64,000 nucleotides of DNA from Sanderia malayensis (lineage: Eukaryota; Cnidaria; Scyphozoa; Semaeostomeae; Pelagiidae): positions 5,332,001-5,396,000 of the forward strand of contig RQOL01000876.1 of assembly GCA_013076295.1 (NCBI GenBank), given 5' to 3'. The translations under genes and the position numbers were made by a program. This document shows, piece after piece, positions 1 through 8,081 of the stretch (positions are counted from its first letter, which is position 1; each line of letters starts with the position of its first letter). A model generated the notes under the pieces. The model had not been told where the DNA came from, searched no databases, and saw only the letters and a program-made list of their open reading frames with translations.

Positions 1-452
1 AAAGGGGGTTTTTCAGATAAAGTGGGTTTTTCTCAGATAAAGTGGGTTTTTCAAATTGTGCATTGTTGCTGCCTGCGTCATAAGCTACGTGGGTATGATA
101 GAAGATTGTCCACGTGCGACTGTTTGAATGTTTCACCTTTCAATTTCAAAAATGGATACTAACCCTAAAAGATTTACAGACAATTTTGAGGATTTACTTG
201 GAGATGCCATCTCTAACGTCGAAACCCTGAGGAGACACATGCAGTTTCAACGAAAGAATAACCCGAAGAAGAAAAGGTCCACGTGGCCCTCGGCCAAAAG
301 TCCTGGCAATAAAAATGTACCATCTTCCGGAGGCATCCCAGATACCTAACCTTGGCGTGACACTTTAACTGAGAGACTTTAACTGAAAAACCCATCTGAG
401 AAAAACCCACTTTATCTGAAAAAAACCCACTTTATCTGAGAAAAAATGAGTT
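1..452. repeat. Foldback (terminal inverted repeat) element
   Basis: The left arm (about 1-55) contains repeated GATAAAGTGGGTTTTTC units. The right arm (about 378-452) contains the reverse complement, GAAAAACCCACTTTATC, also repeated. Each arm is therefore built from short direct repeats and the two arms are inverted to each other, as in foldback-type DNA elements. The window starts inside or at the edge of the left arm, so its true end and any target-site duplication are not visible. The core between the arms (about 60-375) holds a small open frame. Confidence 0.7.
128..349 (+). CDS. Small unassigned ORF inside foldback element
   Basis: This open frame of 73 codons has a second in-frame ATG at 152. 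Its end is rich in lysine and arginine (NPKKKR, which could act as a nuclear localisation motif). I do not recognise a family. It lies entirely between the inverted arms of the foldback element, so it may be an element-borne ORF, a captured exon or chance. No splice sites or neighbours support it as a host gene. Confidence 0.18.
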   Translation: MFHLSISKMDTNPKRFTDNFEDLLGDAISNVETLRRHMQFQRKNNPKKKRSTWPSAKSPGNKNVPSSGGIPDT

Positions 453-690
453 TATCTGATTATGGTGACATCACATCCGCTTGCCATAGTAGCCAGGGCC
501 TTGTCGCTTGCTCTGAAAATGAGGCTGGTTGTCAAATCCAAACAATTTTTTATGACAAAACAGGTTTTCAAAAATCAAGATTTCTGGAACTGTAAAATAG
601 AATTGTGGTGAGACAGACAACAAATTAAAGTGAATAGTGAATTATGAAAAAAAATTAAATATTTTAACATATTTTTCAAAACTTTGCGTT

Positions 691-1021
691 CTAAAGAAGA
701 GGAAGACTTTTAGATGGTTTCAGCGGTCGTTTTAAAGATTTTGAAGCCAACTTCAAGCTGAAAATTGACTTTCTTCTTTCTTCTTCTTGTTGTTTTTTCA
801 ATTTCCATTTTTCTCGCATCAATTTATCTAGTTCTTCTTCCTTTCTAAGCTCTTCTTCATATTTTTCTCTCATCCATTTTTCGTATTTCTTTTCAGCTTC
901 GGCTTTTCGTCGAATTTTCATTTCTTGCAGTTGAACTTCAGTCATCTTTTCCTTTTCTTCCTCCTTTGTAATTTCGCTCTGAATTTCCTTTTCGAACAAC
1001 CATTCTTCGTGTGTCTTACAC
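691..1021 (-). CDS. Coiled-coil exon with EEWL and KYEKWM motifs (CCDC34-like)
   Basis: This reads as a 3' terminal coding exon. It begins after a minus-strand acceptor (pyrimidine-rich tract then TATAG at 1026-1022) and ends at a TAG stop at 693-691. The translation is a highly charged Glu/Lys coiled coil with the motifs HEEWL and KKYEKWM and a basic tail. Repeated E-W-L/F/M motifs in a charged helix resemble CCDC34 (a sperm flagellum protein) and similar axonemal coiled-coil proteins, but the match is by pattern only. The exon lies just downstream of another EEW-containing segment that has its own stop at 1172, so the two could be alternative last exons or tandem relatives. A short repeat insertion (1104-1160) separates them. 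Confidence 0.45.
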
Positions 1022-1103
1022 CTATAATCAAACGATAAGCAAGTTTTATTACAAACAGTAAAAACATGGCCAATAAACGGGAATAAAAGACCTCTCAATT
1101 ATT

Positions 1104-1160
1104 GAAGGGGGGCGTTTAATTAAAAAAATACGGTGGGCGTTTAATTAAAAAAATACGGTA
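1104..1160. repeat. Short tandem repeat with TACGGT ends
   Basis: Two copies of a roughly 25-bp unit (GGGCGTTTAATTAAAAAAAT followed by ACGGT) lie side by side. The ACGGTA end matches the 3' end of the TA-flanked CCGTAAATCC transposon family seen elsewhere in the window (for example 11797-12071). This is probably a degenerate terminus of that family, sitting between two coiled-coil exons. Confidence 0.55.
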
Positions 1161-1171
1161 TGCATAGGGAA

Positions 1172-1705
1172 CTAGGCACTTGGTCCCTTGGGCTGTTTAA
1201 TAAAGTTATCAGCGCTCCCTTCATCAGGTTTATAAAATATTTCGCTTTCATTCAACCTCATTCTTCTTTCTTTTTCGAGTTTTTTTTTCTCCAGGGCTTT
1301 CTGTTGCTCATCTTCACTCATTTTTGCAAGATTGGCTTCCTTTTCGGCCTCCTTGCCTAAAAACCATTCCTCAAATGATTGTGTCTTTGCTTCACGCCCC
1401 CCTGTGTTCATCTCATTGACGTTACCACATTGTGTGGGTACAACAGAGAGACGTCTCCATTCGTTCCACGGTTTCGTCAATCGTTGCTGCTTGTCCAGTC
1501 TCTTTATATCATCAGTTGTTAAATGGCAAGCAACTGACATTGATCTGAAGGCAGGCCTAGGACTGAAACAAAACGCAGCATTGTTTCTCTGAGCGTAACA
1601 AGAGAATAGTGTCAAGATTATCGGCATGTCAAAAGTCGCCGAAATCAATTTCGACCTTAAAAAGTCAACTATACAACTACAGGTAAATGCCCCTAACACA
1701 AACAT
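1172..1705 (-). CDS. Coiled-coil protein exon with FEEWF motif (CCDC34-like)
   Basis: The coding potential is strongest from about 1563 down to the stop at 1172. It shows a Lys/Arg-rich stretch with PWNEWRR, then SFEEWFLGKE followed by a charged coiled coil. SFEEWFLGKE closely resembles the WEEW(F/L)xxKE repeats of CCDC34. The true start is uncertain. An ATG exists at 1705, but a TTTGTTTCAG acceptor-like site (near 1564) suggests that the first part is intron and that earlier exons may lie upstream. No donor fits near the 3' end, so the frame ends at its own TAG. Its relation to the exon at 691-1021 is unresolved. Confidence 0.42.
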   Translation of the reverse strand: MFVLGAFTCSCIVDFLRSKLISATFDMPIILTLFSCYAQRNNAAFCFSPRPAFRSMSVACHLTTDDIKRLDKQQRLTKPWNEWRRLSVVPTQCGNVNEMNTGGREAKTQSFEEWFLGKEAEKEANLAKMSEDEQQKALEKKKLEKERRMRLNESEIFYKPDEGSADNFIKQPKGPSA

Positions 1706-2438
1706 ATTTATAGTGACTATGTCGCATCTTTACAACGAAAAATTAAAAATAAATAAACAATAAATAAAAATAAAGCTTCTCTGATATACGATGGATGTTT
1801 TCATAACTTTTAATTACTAAATGTCATTATATAAAATGCGTCTGGTCAAAAGTGGGAATCCAATCGTGTATAAAAGGGTGTGTGAGCGCAAATAACATGA
1901 TATTGCTAATATTAGATATTGGAGAAATAGGAGCCTCTCATTACAGTTCTTCAGCAAATGCTGTGGCCATCTATCTACCTTACAAAAGATAGCATCTGTG
2001 GAGGAGCTAACGTACATAAAGCTCAAAGGAATATGATCGAAATAAGTGTTCATGTGTGTAGTCTTGGGTTTTCATAGCGTAAAGTGGCCTTGGAACCTTT
2101 CCTTAAAACAGACACTGCTAACATCAATCCGGACTCAACTCGGCATTTCAACCTGTGTTGAGGTTTCAGCACAATTTCGTTCACGACCACACGACCTTCA
2201 ATTTTTTCCGGAGTTGAGAAAAACACACAGATAAAAAAAAATTATTCTAAACTGGTCAAAAAGAAGCTGCCAGGTTTATCCATGAATCCCATATACATCT
2301 GAGCAGCAGTAATGAGGTGATACACAAAACAAATATGCGCGAGCAGCCGACCAAAACAACAAAACCAAAGTGCAGGCAATTAGAAATCACGCTTCTCCGT
2401 CGTCCGCAATACAGAAAACAATAAAAAGAGCAACAAAT
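1706..2438. other. Intergenic spacer
   Basis: This lies upstream of the CCDC34-like exons and downstream of the ANKUB1-like stop, both on the minus strand. It should contain the 5' region of the former and the 3' UTR of the latter. The short frames here (1817-2053 minus, 2046-2234 plus) show no recognisable domain. I see no clear repeat. Confidence 0.5.
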
Positions 2439-3893
2439 TCAATTCGAGGCTAACCTGTTCTTGACTTCATGGAGCGATCCTTTTCTTTGAGTTGCGTAAA
2501 AATCCTTTGTGGATTTCGCATTTGCAGCTGAATTGCGTCTTGCGTGATTGTCAACACCGACATCAAATTTGTTCCCGTCAGTCTTTCGCCACGGCGGAGC
2601 TACTTGTCGCAAACCAATTGGGCTTTTGACGTCCGGCGTATTGTTATCATGACGAGTGCGTCTTAAAATATTAGGCGATGTAGGAGCGGAGAATGACTGC
2701 GTTCTTTCTCGGGTGGCAAATAGGTTCAGAGTGAGGGAACGGGCGGGAGATGTCTTTGGTGCAGGGGGGTCTGAAACCAAGTTAGAAGCTGACCTACCGG
2801 AACCATTCAATGACGTTTCGCTATTTGAAGTATCCAATGTGGGCAATGTGACGGTGGAGGAGATCGTGTCTCTTTCCGAATTTACAGCATCTTCTTGTTG
2901 CTGTTCCAGTTCCGGGTTTTTTAAAGAACGGCGAAGAGGTGTGCGTTGGGTCAAAAGGCGATTGGCACCGAAGGTGGGGGGTTTTTCTTCCAGAGGCGAA
3001 GTTGGTGTTGATCGAGATCGCATGTTCAATTGGCCACCACTTGCAGCAGCAAGCTGTCTTCTTTCGGTAGCCGATTTCAGAGATTGGCTTCCGCGATGCC
3101 GCTGAAGAGGTTCCTTTGAGGATTTCGAACAAGTTTCAAATTCATCAGGAACATGTTTCAGCACTTCTTTGTTTTCTTCCGTCATTTTTCCTTGTTTCAA
3201 CTGCGAAGCGTGGTATTCGCGCAGTTTTCTTATAAAACTAGGATACGCTGATCTTTCTGATATGGTAAACGGTGTTTGGCCAGAAATATCCTCAGCGACT
3301 AACAAATCCGAATTTGCGTGTTTTAAAATCAGTTCAGTGCACTCCCAATCGGTAGAGTTTGTAGCAAAGTGTAACAAATTCCGTCCACTAGCTGTACGTT
3401 TGTTGAAGAAATTCACGTCTGTGACTCTTTTGGTTAAAGCTCGTATCAGCTCTGTGTTTGTGCAAGCCAATGATATCAGCAATGCCACAAAGATTCTGTT
3501 GACAATTATGACAGATTTTTTGCTCATCAACAAGAAATCGAGAGTTTGCAGCACTCTCTCGTCATCCTGACGTAAACAGGCGGAAATAAACGCGATCCAA
3601 TTCCGTTCTGTTCTCACGAAGACAACCCTTTCACCCGGATGAAGTTGCGTTAGTGTATTTAACGGAACCCAGTCTCCAACAGGGAACTCCGTGCCACATA
3701 TAAATAGTCTTTGCAATTCACACGGCAGTCCATATTGCAATTCCAGTCTGCATTTTAGATCAAAGAAACTGTTCAATCCACTTGAACTGACGATTTGATT
3801 CAGTCCGTCGGGCAAGACAACAACCATGTTTGGTTCATCGTGTTGTGTTGTTATCGACAGATGATGATAAAAAGATGCTGTTTCTCGCAACAT
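2439..3893 (-). CDS. ANKUB1: Ubiquitin-like and ankyrin repeat protein (ANKUB1-like)
   Basis: Single-exon frame of 484 codons starting at ATG 3893, with a second in-frame Met at residue 22. Residues about 22-95 form a ubiquitin-like domain (LQYGLP...LNTLTQLHPGERV). This is followed by a W-x-x-F-x-x-x-C-L linker and ankyrin-like helices to about residue 215 (GRNLLHFA, then ISGQTPFTI). The second half is a Ser/Thr/Pro/Arg-rich, probably disordered tail. The order matches the second ubiquitin-like domain, linker and ankyrin part of vertebrate ANKUB1. The first ubiquitin-like domain of vertebrate ANKUB1 is not encoded in this frame, and no upstream exon supplying it was found. The function of the family is not established. 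A different Ubl-ankyrin protein cannot be excluded. Confidence 0.65.
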   Translation of the reverse strand: MLRETASFYHHLSITTQHDEPNMVVVLPDGLNQIVSSSGLNSFFDLKCRLELQYGLPCELQRLFICGTEFPVGDWVPLNTLTQLHPGERVVFVRTERNWIAFISACLRQDDERVLQTLDFLLMSKKSVIIVNRIFVALLISLACTNTELIRALTKRVTDVNFFNKRTASGRNLLHFATNSTDWECTELILKHANSDLLVAEDISGQTPFTISERSAYPSFIRKLREYHASQLKQGKMTEENKEVLKHVPDEFETCSKSSKEPLQRHRGSQSLKSATERRQLAAASGGQLNMRSRSTPTSPLEEKPPTFGANRLLTQRTPLRRSLKNPELEQQQEDAVNSERDTISSTVTLPTLDTSNSETSLNGSGRSASNLVSDPPAPKTSPARSLTLNLFATRERTQSFSAPTSPNILRRTRHDNNTPDVKSPIGLRQVAPPWRKTDGNKFDVGVDNHARRNSAANAKSTKDFYATQRKGSLHEVKNRLASN

Positions 3894-5082
3894 GGTTCAA
3901 ATGCGAAAATGCAAATATAGACAGATAACGAGCTTGTGAAATTGTAAATTCTGCAATTTATTAAACAGCTTATTTCGCATCTCACTTAATAATTTAGTTC
4001 AAATGCACGCTTCAGAATTGTAAATAATCCAACTGGCTAATTATTTGTTTTCTTCCAATGATCTTTTGTGTTTACATTTCTCGGCTCAAAAATTCAAGCA
4101 TGCACTATGAAATATATTAATATTATTCAATGTTGTTAATTTCAAGAGTTACCGCAGGTCAAGTCAGAATAATTTCTTGATAACAATGTTATTGAATTAC
4201 CGAATTTCAAATCATTTACAATAATTTTCGTGGTCACTGGTCAATTTCAGCAAACTTTTCTTGTCTGAGAAAAGAAAGATGAAACAACTAAAAGACTTGT
4301 GAAAGACATTCCAAGTCGCACAACGTTGTGTCTAAAATTTCTTATGACCTAAACTATGTTGTGTAGTGTAAAAACACAATTTCTCTTATACAGAAATGCG
4401 AAATACAAAAATTTTGCGAAAATTACTACAATATGTCAACACTAACCTTTTGATATCTGACCCCGCCTATTCATTTTTGAGTTCAATTTACACGATACAT
4501 ACTCCAAAGAGTTTCCTGAAATAAATTCACTTTATTCCCGTTCCTTTTCAGTTTGATTTATTTGTTTTGTTTGATTGATTTATCATCTCCTTCCTGAAGT
4601 GGAGCGCCGAAATATGAATTTTCCCTCGATCTGAGAGTTTTGATATTATGTATTTCCATAGCGAATTACGATAAATTTTGAACCAATGTTTACAAATTTT
4701 TATTCAACCGGGCACACGTGAAACAAACAACGTTTTCAGACTAAAAATGCTCATGTAAATATTGGTGTATTGAAACAATAATCACAGAAATATTATATTG
4801 CACAGAAAAGAATGAAGCATGAAATAGTTTGTTTTTGCCACCTGCTGAATTAAGACGGAAAAACGAAAATAAATGAAATAAAGAGTAATGTGGCATGCTA
4901 TTGACATCTTCCAAAGTCCCCTATGTAGGCAATTTATCTTTTAGGCTCTATATTTTTGCATGTACTTGGTTTTATTACACTCAGGTCTAATTATAGACAA
5001 GATAACATTTTTCTCTGTGGAACATGGTCTAATTTTGCAACAATTTCAGAACCACAATACAAATAAATATTTTCACAATCTG
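3894..5082. other. Intergenic spacer, AT-rich
   Basis: This lies between the start of the ANKUB1-like gene and the end of CHTF8. It is AT-rich with no supported coding exon. A TTTATT at 4971-4976 reads AATAAA on the minus strand, about 107 nt past the CHTF8 stop, and is a plausible CHTF8 polyadenylation signal. Confidence 0.5.
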
Positions 5083-5941
5083 CTATCTCTTTTGTATATT
5101 TGTATTTGTAATTATTGGTCTTGGTCTATTTTTGAAGATTATTTTCCTTCTAATTAAAGCAACAATATCATAATGATTTACAGCTTTCTTACATTTACAA
5201 TCATCATAGTCATCGTCAATGTTCATACTGTCAATTTCAATTTGATCCTGTTTATGTTCTGTGCTTTTTTTCATAACTGCGAAGGGTTTATTTAGGTCAA
5301 CAATCTTTCCTGTAAGCAAGTGGTGTCCAATAATCAAGTAAGGTGTGCCCTATAATGTAATAAAAAATGCATTTAATTCTTGGGCTTACATTACTCCTAT
5401 TGTTTTGACATTTATAGAGTTACAGTAGAAACTCTGTCATTTCAACAGATGGATCGGTTTTATTCATAGATCACTGAAACTATATTGTAATTAACTTTTG
5501 CACAACAAAAGCCTTGTCACAGCGAAGAGGTATGTACAGCCAATTACTCAGCAACATTGCGACAAGAAATGCCACTTACAATGTCTTGAAACCCTAACCC
5601 TAACCATTTCACCTGCTCAAACCAACATTTTTTGGGGTAGAAGTACTTGAGAGTATTTACTGGCTTTGATAGTGGTACTTTTCTCATAGTCTCCTTGACA
5701 AATTAACAGTCCCGGTATACCTTTTCATCAAAATGCAGATCTCCAGTGTACGAACCATTGAAATTCACGTCATCTTTGCTTTCCAAAACTCCTTGAAACT
5801 CAACCAGCCCCCATTCTGAATGGGCGTCCTTTCTAGTGGAAAGATAAAACAGAAGATTTAGATGATATAAAAGTCTGCAACAATACTTTTATCATAAAAT
5901 TAACAAAATTATTCTTACGATCTGATAAGAATCTGCACCAT
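5083..5941 (-). CDS. CHTF8: Chromosome transmission fidelity protein 8 (CTF18-RFC subunit)
   Basis: Three exons on the minus strand: 5941-5919, 5832-5721 and 5349-5083. All junctions are GT-AG with matching phase, giving 133 residues. The N-terminus MVQILIRS matches the start of human CHTF8 (MVQIVISS). The middle SEWGLVEFQG and GDLHFDEKGTPYLIIGHHLL follow the family pattern. The C-terminal part (ALIRRKIIFKNRPRPIIT) is nearly identical in type to the human protein. CHTF8 is a small subunit that, with DSCC1 and CHTF18, forms the alternative clamp loader that acts on PCNA and supports sister-chromatid cohesion in the nucleus. An acidic insert (IDDDYDD) before the last helix makes it slightly longer than the human 121 residues. 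It is divergently paired with TPGS1. Confidence 0.93.
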
Positions 5942-6111
5942 TTTAAGTCATTCCAGGTCGTAGCAAGCAATAGACCCAATGTACAAACAACAACAAATCC
6001 TCCCAATGCTTGAACAAAATACTAAAAAAACCGCGCCAACTTCGTGTGTGATGCATATACGCATTCGCAAGGAATGCCCACCTTTAAATTTAACCCAGCA
6101 ACAAAAACAAA
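5942..6111. promoter_or_regulatory. Shared CHTF8/TPGS1 divergent promoter region
   Basis: Only 170 bp separate the CHTF8 ATG (minus) from the TPGS1 ATG (plus), so both promoters and both 5' UTRs must fit here. No canonical TATA box stands out. The bidirectional role is inferred from the spacing alone. Confidence 0.6.
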
Positions 6112-6912
6112 ATGAGTACTGAATCAAGAAGGACAAGACAAGTTGCTTCAAGTAATGTTGCAAATGTTATTTCTGGAAGTGCACTTAGTTCTACAACAGA
6201 AGATGCAAGCACCAACGAATCGCCGAAAGATTTTCTACAAAGCTGTGGAGCAAGTACGTTACTACTGGACGCGATGTCAGCTGTTTTGCTAAACCGGCCT
6301 AAAGACCCCATGGCGTATTTATCTGACTATTTCGCCTCGTTAATCGAGCCGAAAAGCAGTTTTCAGAATGCACACGAGAAGATTAGATCTGTTAATTACA
6401 ATAAAGGCGTCTTTGAGAGTATCTTAGTCGACGTGTATCAAGGTTTCAAAGAAAAGAGAGGAAAAAAAGTTCTATCTGGTCTGCGAGGAGCCGAACACAA
6501 TGAGCTTGTTCAATATTTATTGAAAAATATTCCATTGGGTTTGACAGAGCAGTTGTTAAAACGATTAATGCGGCCCGAGAAACAAAGCATATCGTTCAGT
6601 ACATTTCGCAAAAATGTTGTCACTGCTCTCATCTTTGAAGACTGTATCAAAACAGCAACATCTATTTATCAAGATCTCGATTTTGGCGGGAAGGGAAAAG
6701 CGGACAAACAACTCTGTTTGTCATTTCTGAAGGAGCTTGGCACTTTGTTTCTGGACAAAAATAAAGGCGAAGAACAGGGCATAAACAGTATTAAATCATT
6801 AATTCATAAACATTCAACAATAGATGATATTTCAAGCACTAAAGCTGTAATGAGTATGGATGAATTTGTGAAAATAGCAATTGATAATTTCTTAAAAGAA
6901 TCTACTACGTAA
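6112..6912 (+). CDS. TPGS1: Tubulin polyglutamylase complex subunit 1
   Basis: Intronless 266-residue frame, ATG at 6112 and TAA at 6910-6912. The segment KDFLQSCGASTLLLDAM followed by NRPKDPMAYLSDYF (about residues 39-75) matches the conserved N-terminal region of TPGS1/PGs1 (EDFLRQVGVTEML, then RPEEPIAFLAHYF). That segment resembles RIIa-type dimerisation helices. The length is close to the human protein (about 290). The C-terminal SMDEFVKIAIDNFL parallels the family's MTREEFLERAAALF ending. TPGS1 is a non-catalytic subunit of the TTLL1 polyglutamylase complex, which adds glutamate chains to tubulin in cilia and neurons. It is divergent from CHTF8 and convergent with the Nudix gene 94 bp downstream. 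Confidence 0.88.
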   Translation: MSTESRRTRQVASSNVANVISGSALSSTTEDASTNESPKDFLQSCGASTLLLDAMSAVLLNRPKDPMAYLSDYFASLIEPKSSFQNAHEKIRSVNYNKGVFESILVDVYQGFKEKRGKKVLSGLRGAEHNELVQYLLKNIPLGLTEQLLKRLMRPEKQSISFSTFRKNVVTALIFEDCIKTATSIYQDLDFGGKGKADKQLCLSFLKELGTLFLDKNKGEEQGINSIKSLIHKHSTIDDISSTKAVMSMDEFVKIAIDNFLKESTT

Positions 6913-7006
6913 TTGTCACAGATGTTGTTTCAAATGTTGTGGTCCATCCGCCCCCCCCCTCAATTAATCCAAACGAGTCTTGAGTCTACCTACTTTCTGT
7001 AAAATT

Positions 7007-7813
7007 TTATAAGTTTGCTATTAGATTTACCCCACTGCTTGACATGCAGTAACGATACATAATTTTCATCTCATCCGACAGAAATTTACCTGACTTGTTA
7101 AAGATCTCGAAAAACCTATGTTCATTCCTTTTGGGAAGCAAACCGAAAAGTTTGCAGACAAGTAACGACATTAAGTAGGTAAAACCGAGAAGCACGTAGC
7201 TTTTCTCGTTGAAAGTTACTCTACATATTGCAGTGGTGGGTCGATAATAAGTAACATTTTCCAAAAGTTCCAAAACCGGACATGTAAAACAGTCTGCTAC
7301 TTCATTCTTATTCAGACGCAAATCGATGAGTCTGAAGGAGTTTTTTATCAGACCGAGAACGCAAGTAACATTATAATCTCTTTTGTACTCCACACCATCA
7401 CTTCTTGAAACTCTTTTTCCCTTGATCTTCTTGACATTCTCAAAACAACCGATGACGTCAACAGAGCCTCGCGGAAGGCCTATTTCCTCCTCCGTTTCTC
7501 TTAGCGCCGTTTCGACAATACTCGAGTCGCTGCTCTCGACTTTACCGCCGGGAAAAGAGACCTCACCGTCATAAACAGCAATGCGCGAATTTCTTAACGT
7601 GTAAACAATCTTCAAAATACCATCTTCGATGACAAATGGCATGAGAACTGCAGCCGCTGTCCCATCATTCTCTGCGGAGGAGCATTGTAGCTTATCATTT
7701 GATTCCACAACAACATTACTTTGTCTTTCAACATGGTTTTGCTTGCTCTCCAAGTATTTCTTCCATTGTTCGCAACATAATTTTAGTCTCTCGATATTGA
7801 ATTCGCATGACAT
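7007..7813 (-). CDS. NUDT7: Nudix hydrolase, coenzyme A diphosphatase type (NUDT7-like)
   Basis: Single exon of 268 residues. The frame extends upstream to a GTG at 7837, but the first ATG is at 7813 and is taken as the start. Residues 83-113 contain DGEVSFPGG, the CoA-pyrophosphatase signature, and a Nudix box with ALRETEEEIGL (R105, E106, E109, E110). As in NUDT7, the first Glu of the textbook Nudix box is replaced by Asp (D96). The family hydrolyses CoA and acyl-CoA to phosphopantetheine and 3',5'-ADP, in peroxisomes for NUDT7. The protein ends in A-N-L, the same last three residues as the peroxisomal signal of catalase. Peroxisomal import is therefore possible even though no SKL is present. 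NUDT8 is the alternative assignment. Confidence 0.8.
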   Translation of the reverse strand: MSCEFNIERLKLCCEQWKKYLESKQNHVERQSNVVVESNDKLQCSSAENDGTAAAVLMPFVIEDGILKIVYTLRNSRIAVYDGEVSFPGGKVESSDSSIVETALRETEEEIGLPRGSVDVIGCFENVKKIKGKRVSRSDGVEYKRDYNVTCVLGLIKNSFRLIDLRLNKNEVADCFTCPVLELLENVTYYRPTTAICRVTFNEKSYVLLGFTYLMSLLVCKLFGLLPKRNEHRFFEIFNKSGKFLSDEMKIMYRYCMSSSGVNLIANL

Positions 7814-8081
7814 TCTTTGAAAATAAAAACTTGCCACTTGATTTTGGTTGAATTCTGCGATGCGACCCCGCGCCGGCGGTTGGGAATTGGATTTATGTTA
7901 TGACGTCATTTGCTAGAGCTCGTGCATACTTACTTCCTGAGAGAGACTGTTGTTGTCATGTGATTTGTGCAAAAGAAAGTGTTCACTGTTCAAGTTCACA
8001 AATTTTTCGTTTATGCAATTATTATTTTACGAAATGACGCTTTAATATAGTACATGAACTTAAAATTATTTTGTTTGCAAT
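7814..8081. promoter_or_regulatory. Shared NUDT7-like/SLC38 divergent promoter region
   Basis: 268 bp separate the two start codons, which face away from each other. The stretch includes a GC-rich patch (about 7861-7890, CGACCCCGCGCCGGCGG) and a CRE-like TGACGTCA at 7901-7908, a palindromic ATF/CREB-type site. Its use is inferred from sequence only. Confidence 0.55.

Noticed and set aside
2656..3105. Plus-strand frame of 149 codons
   Set aside because: It lies wholly antisense to the ANKUB1-like coding exon and has no domain. It is a shadow frame.
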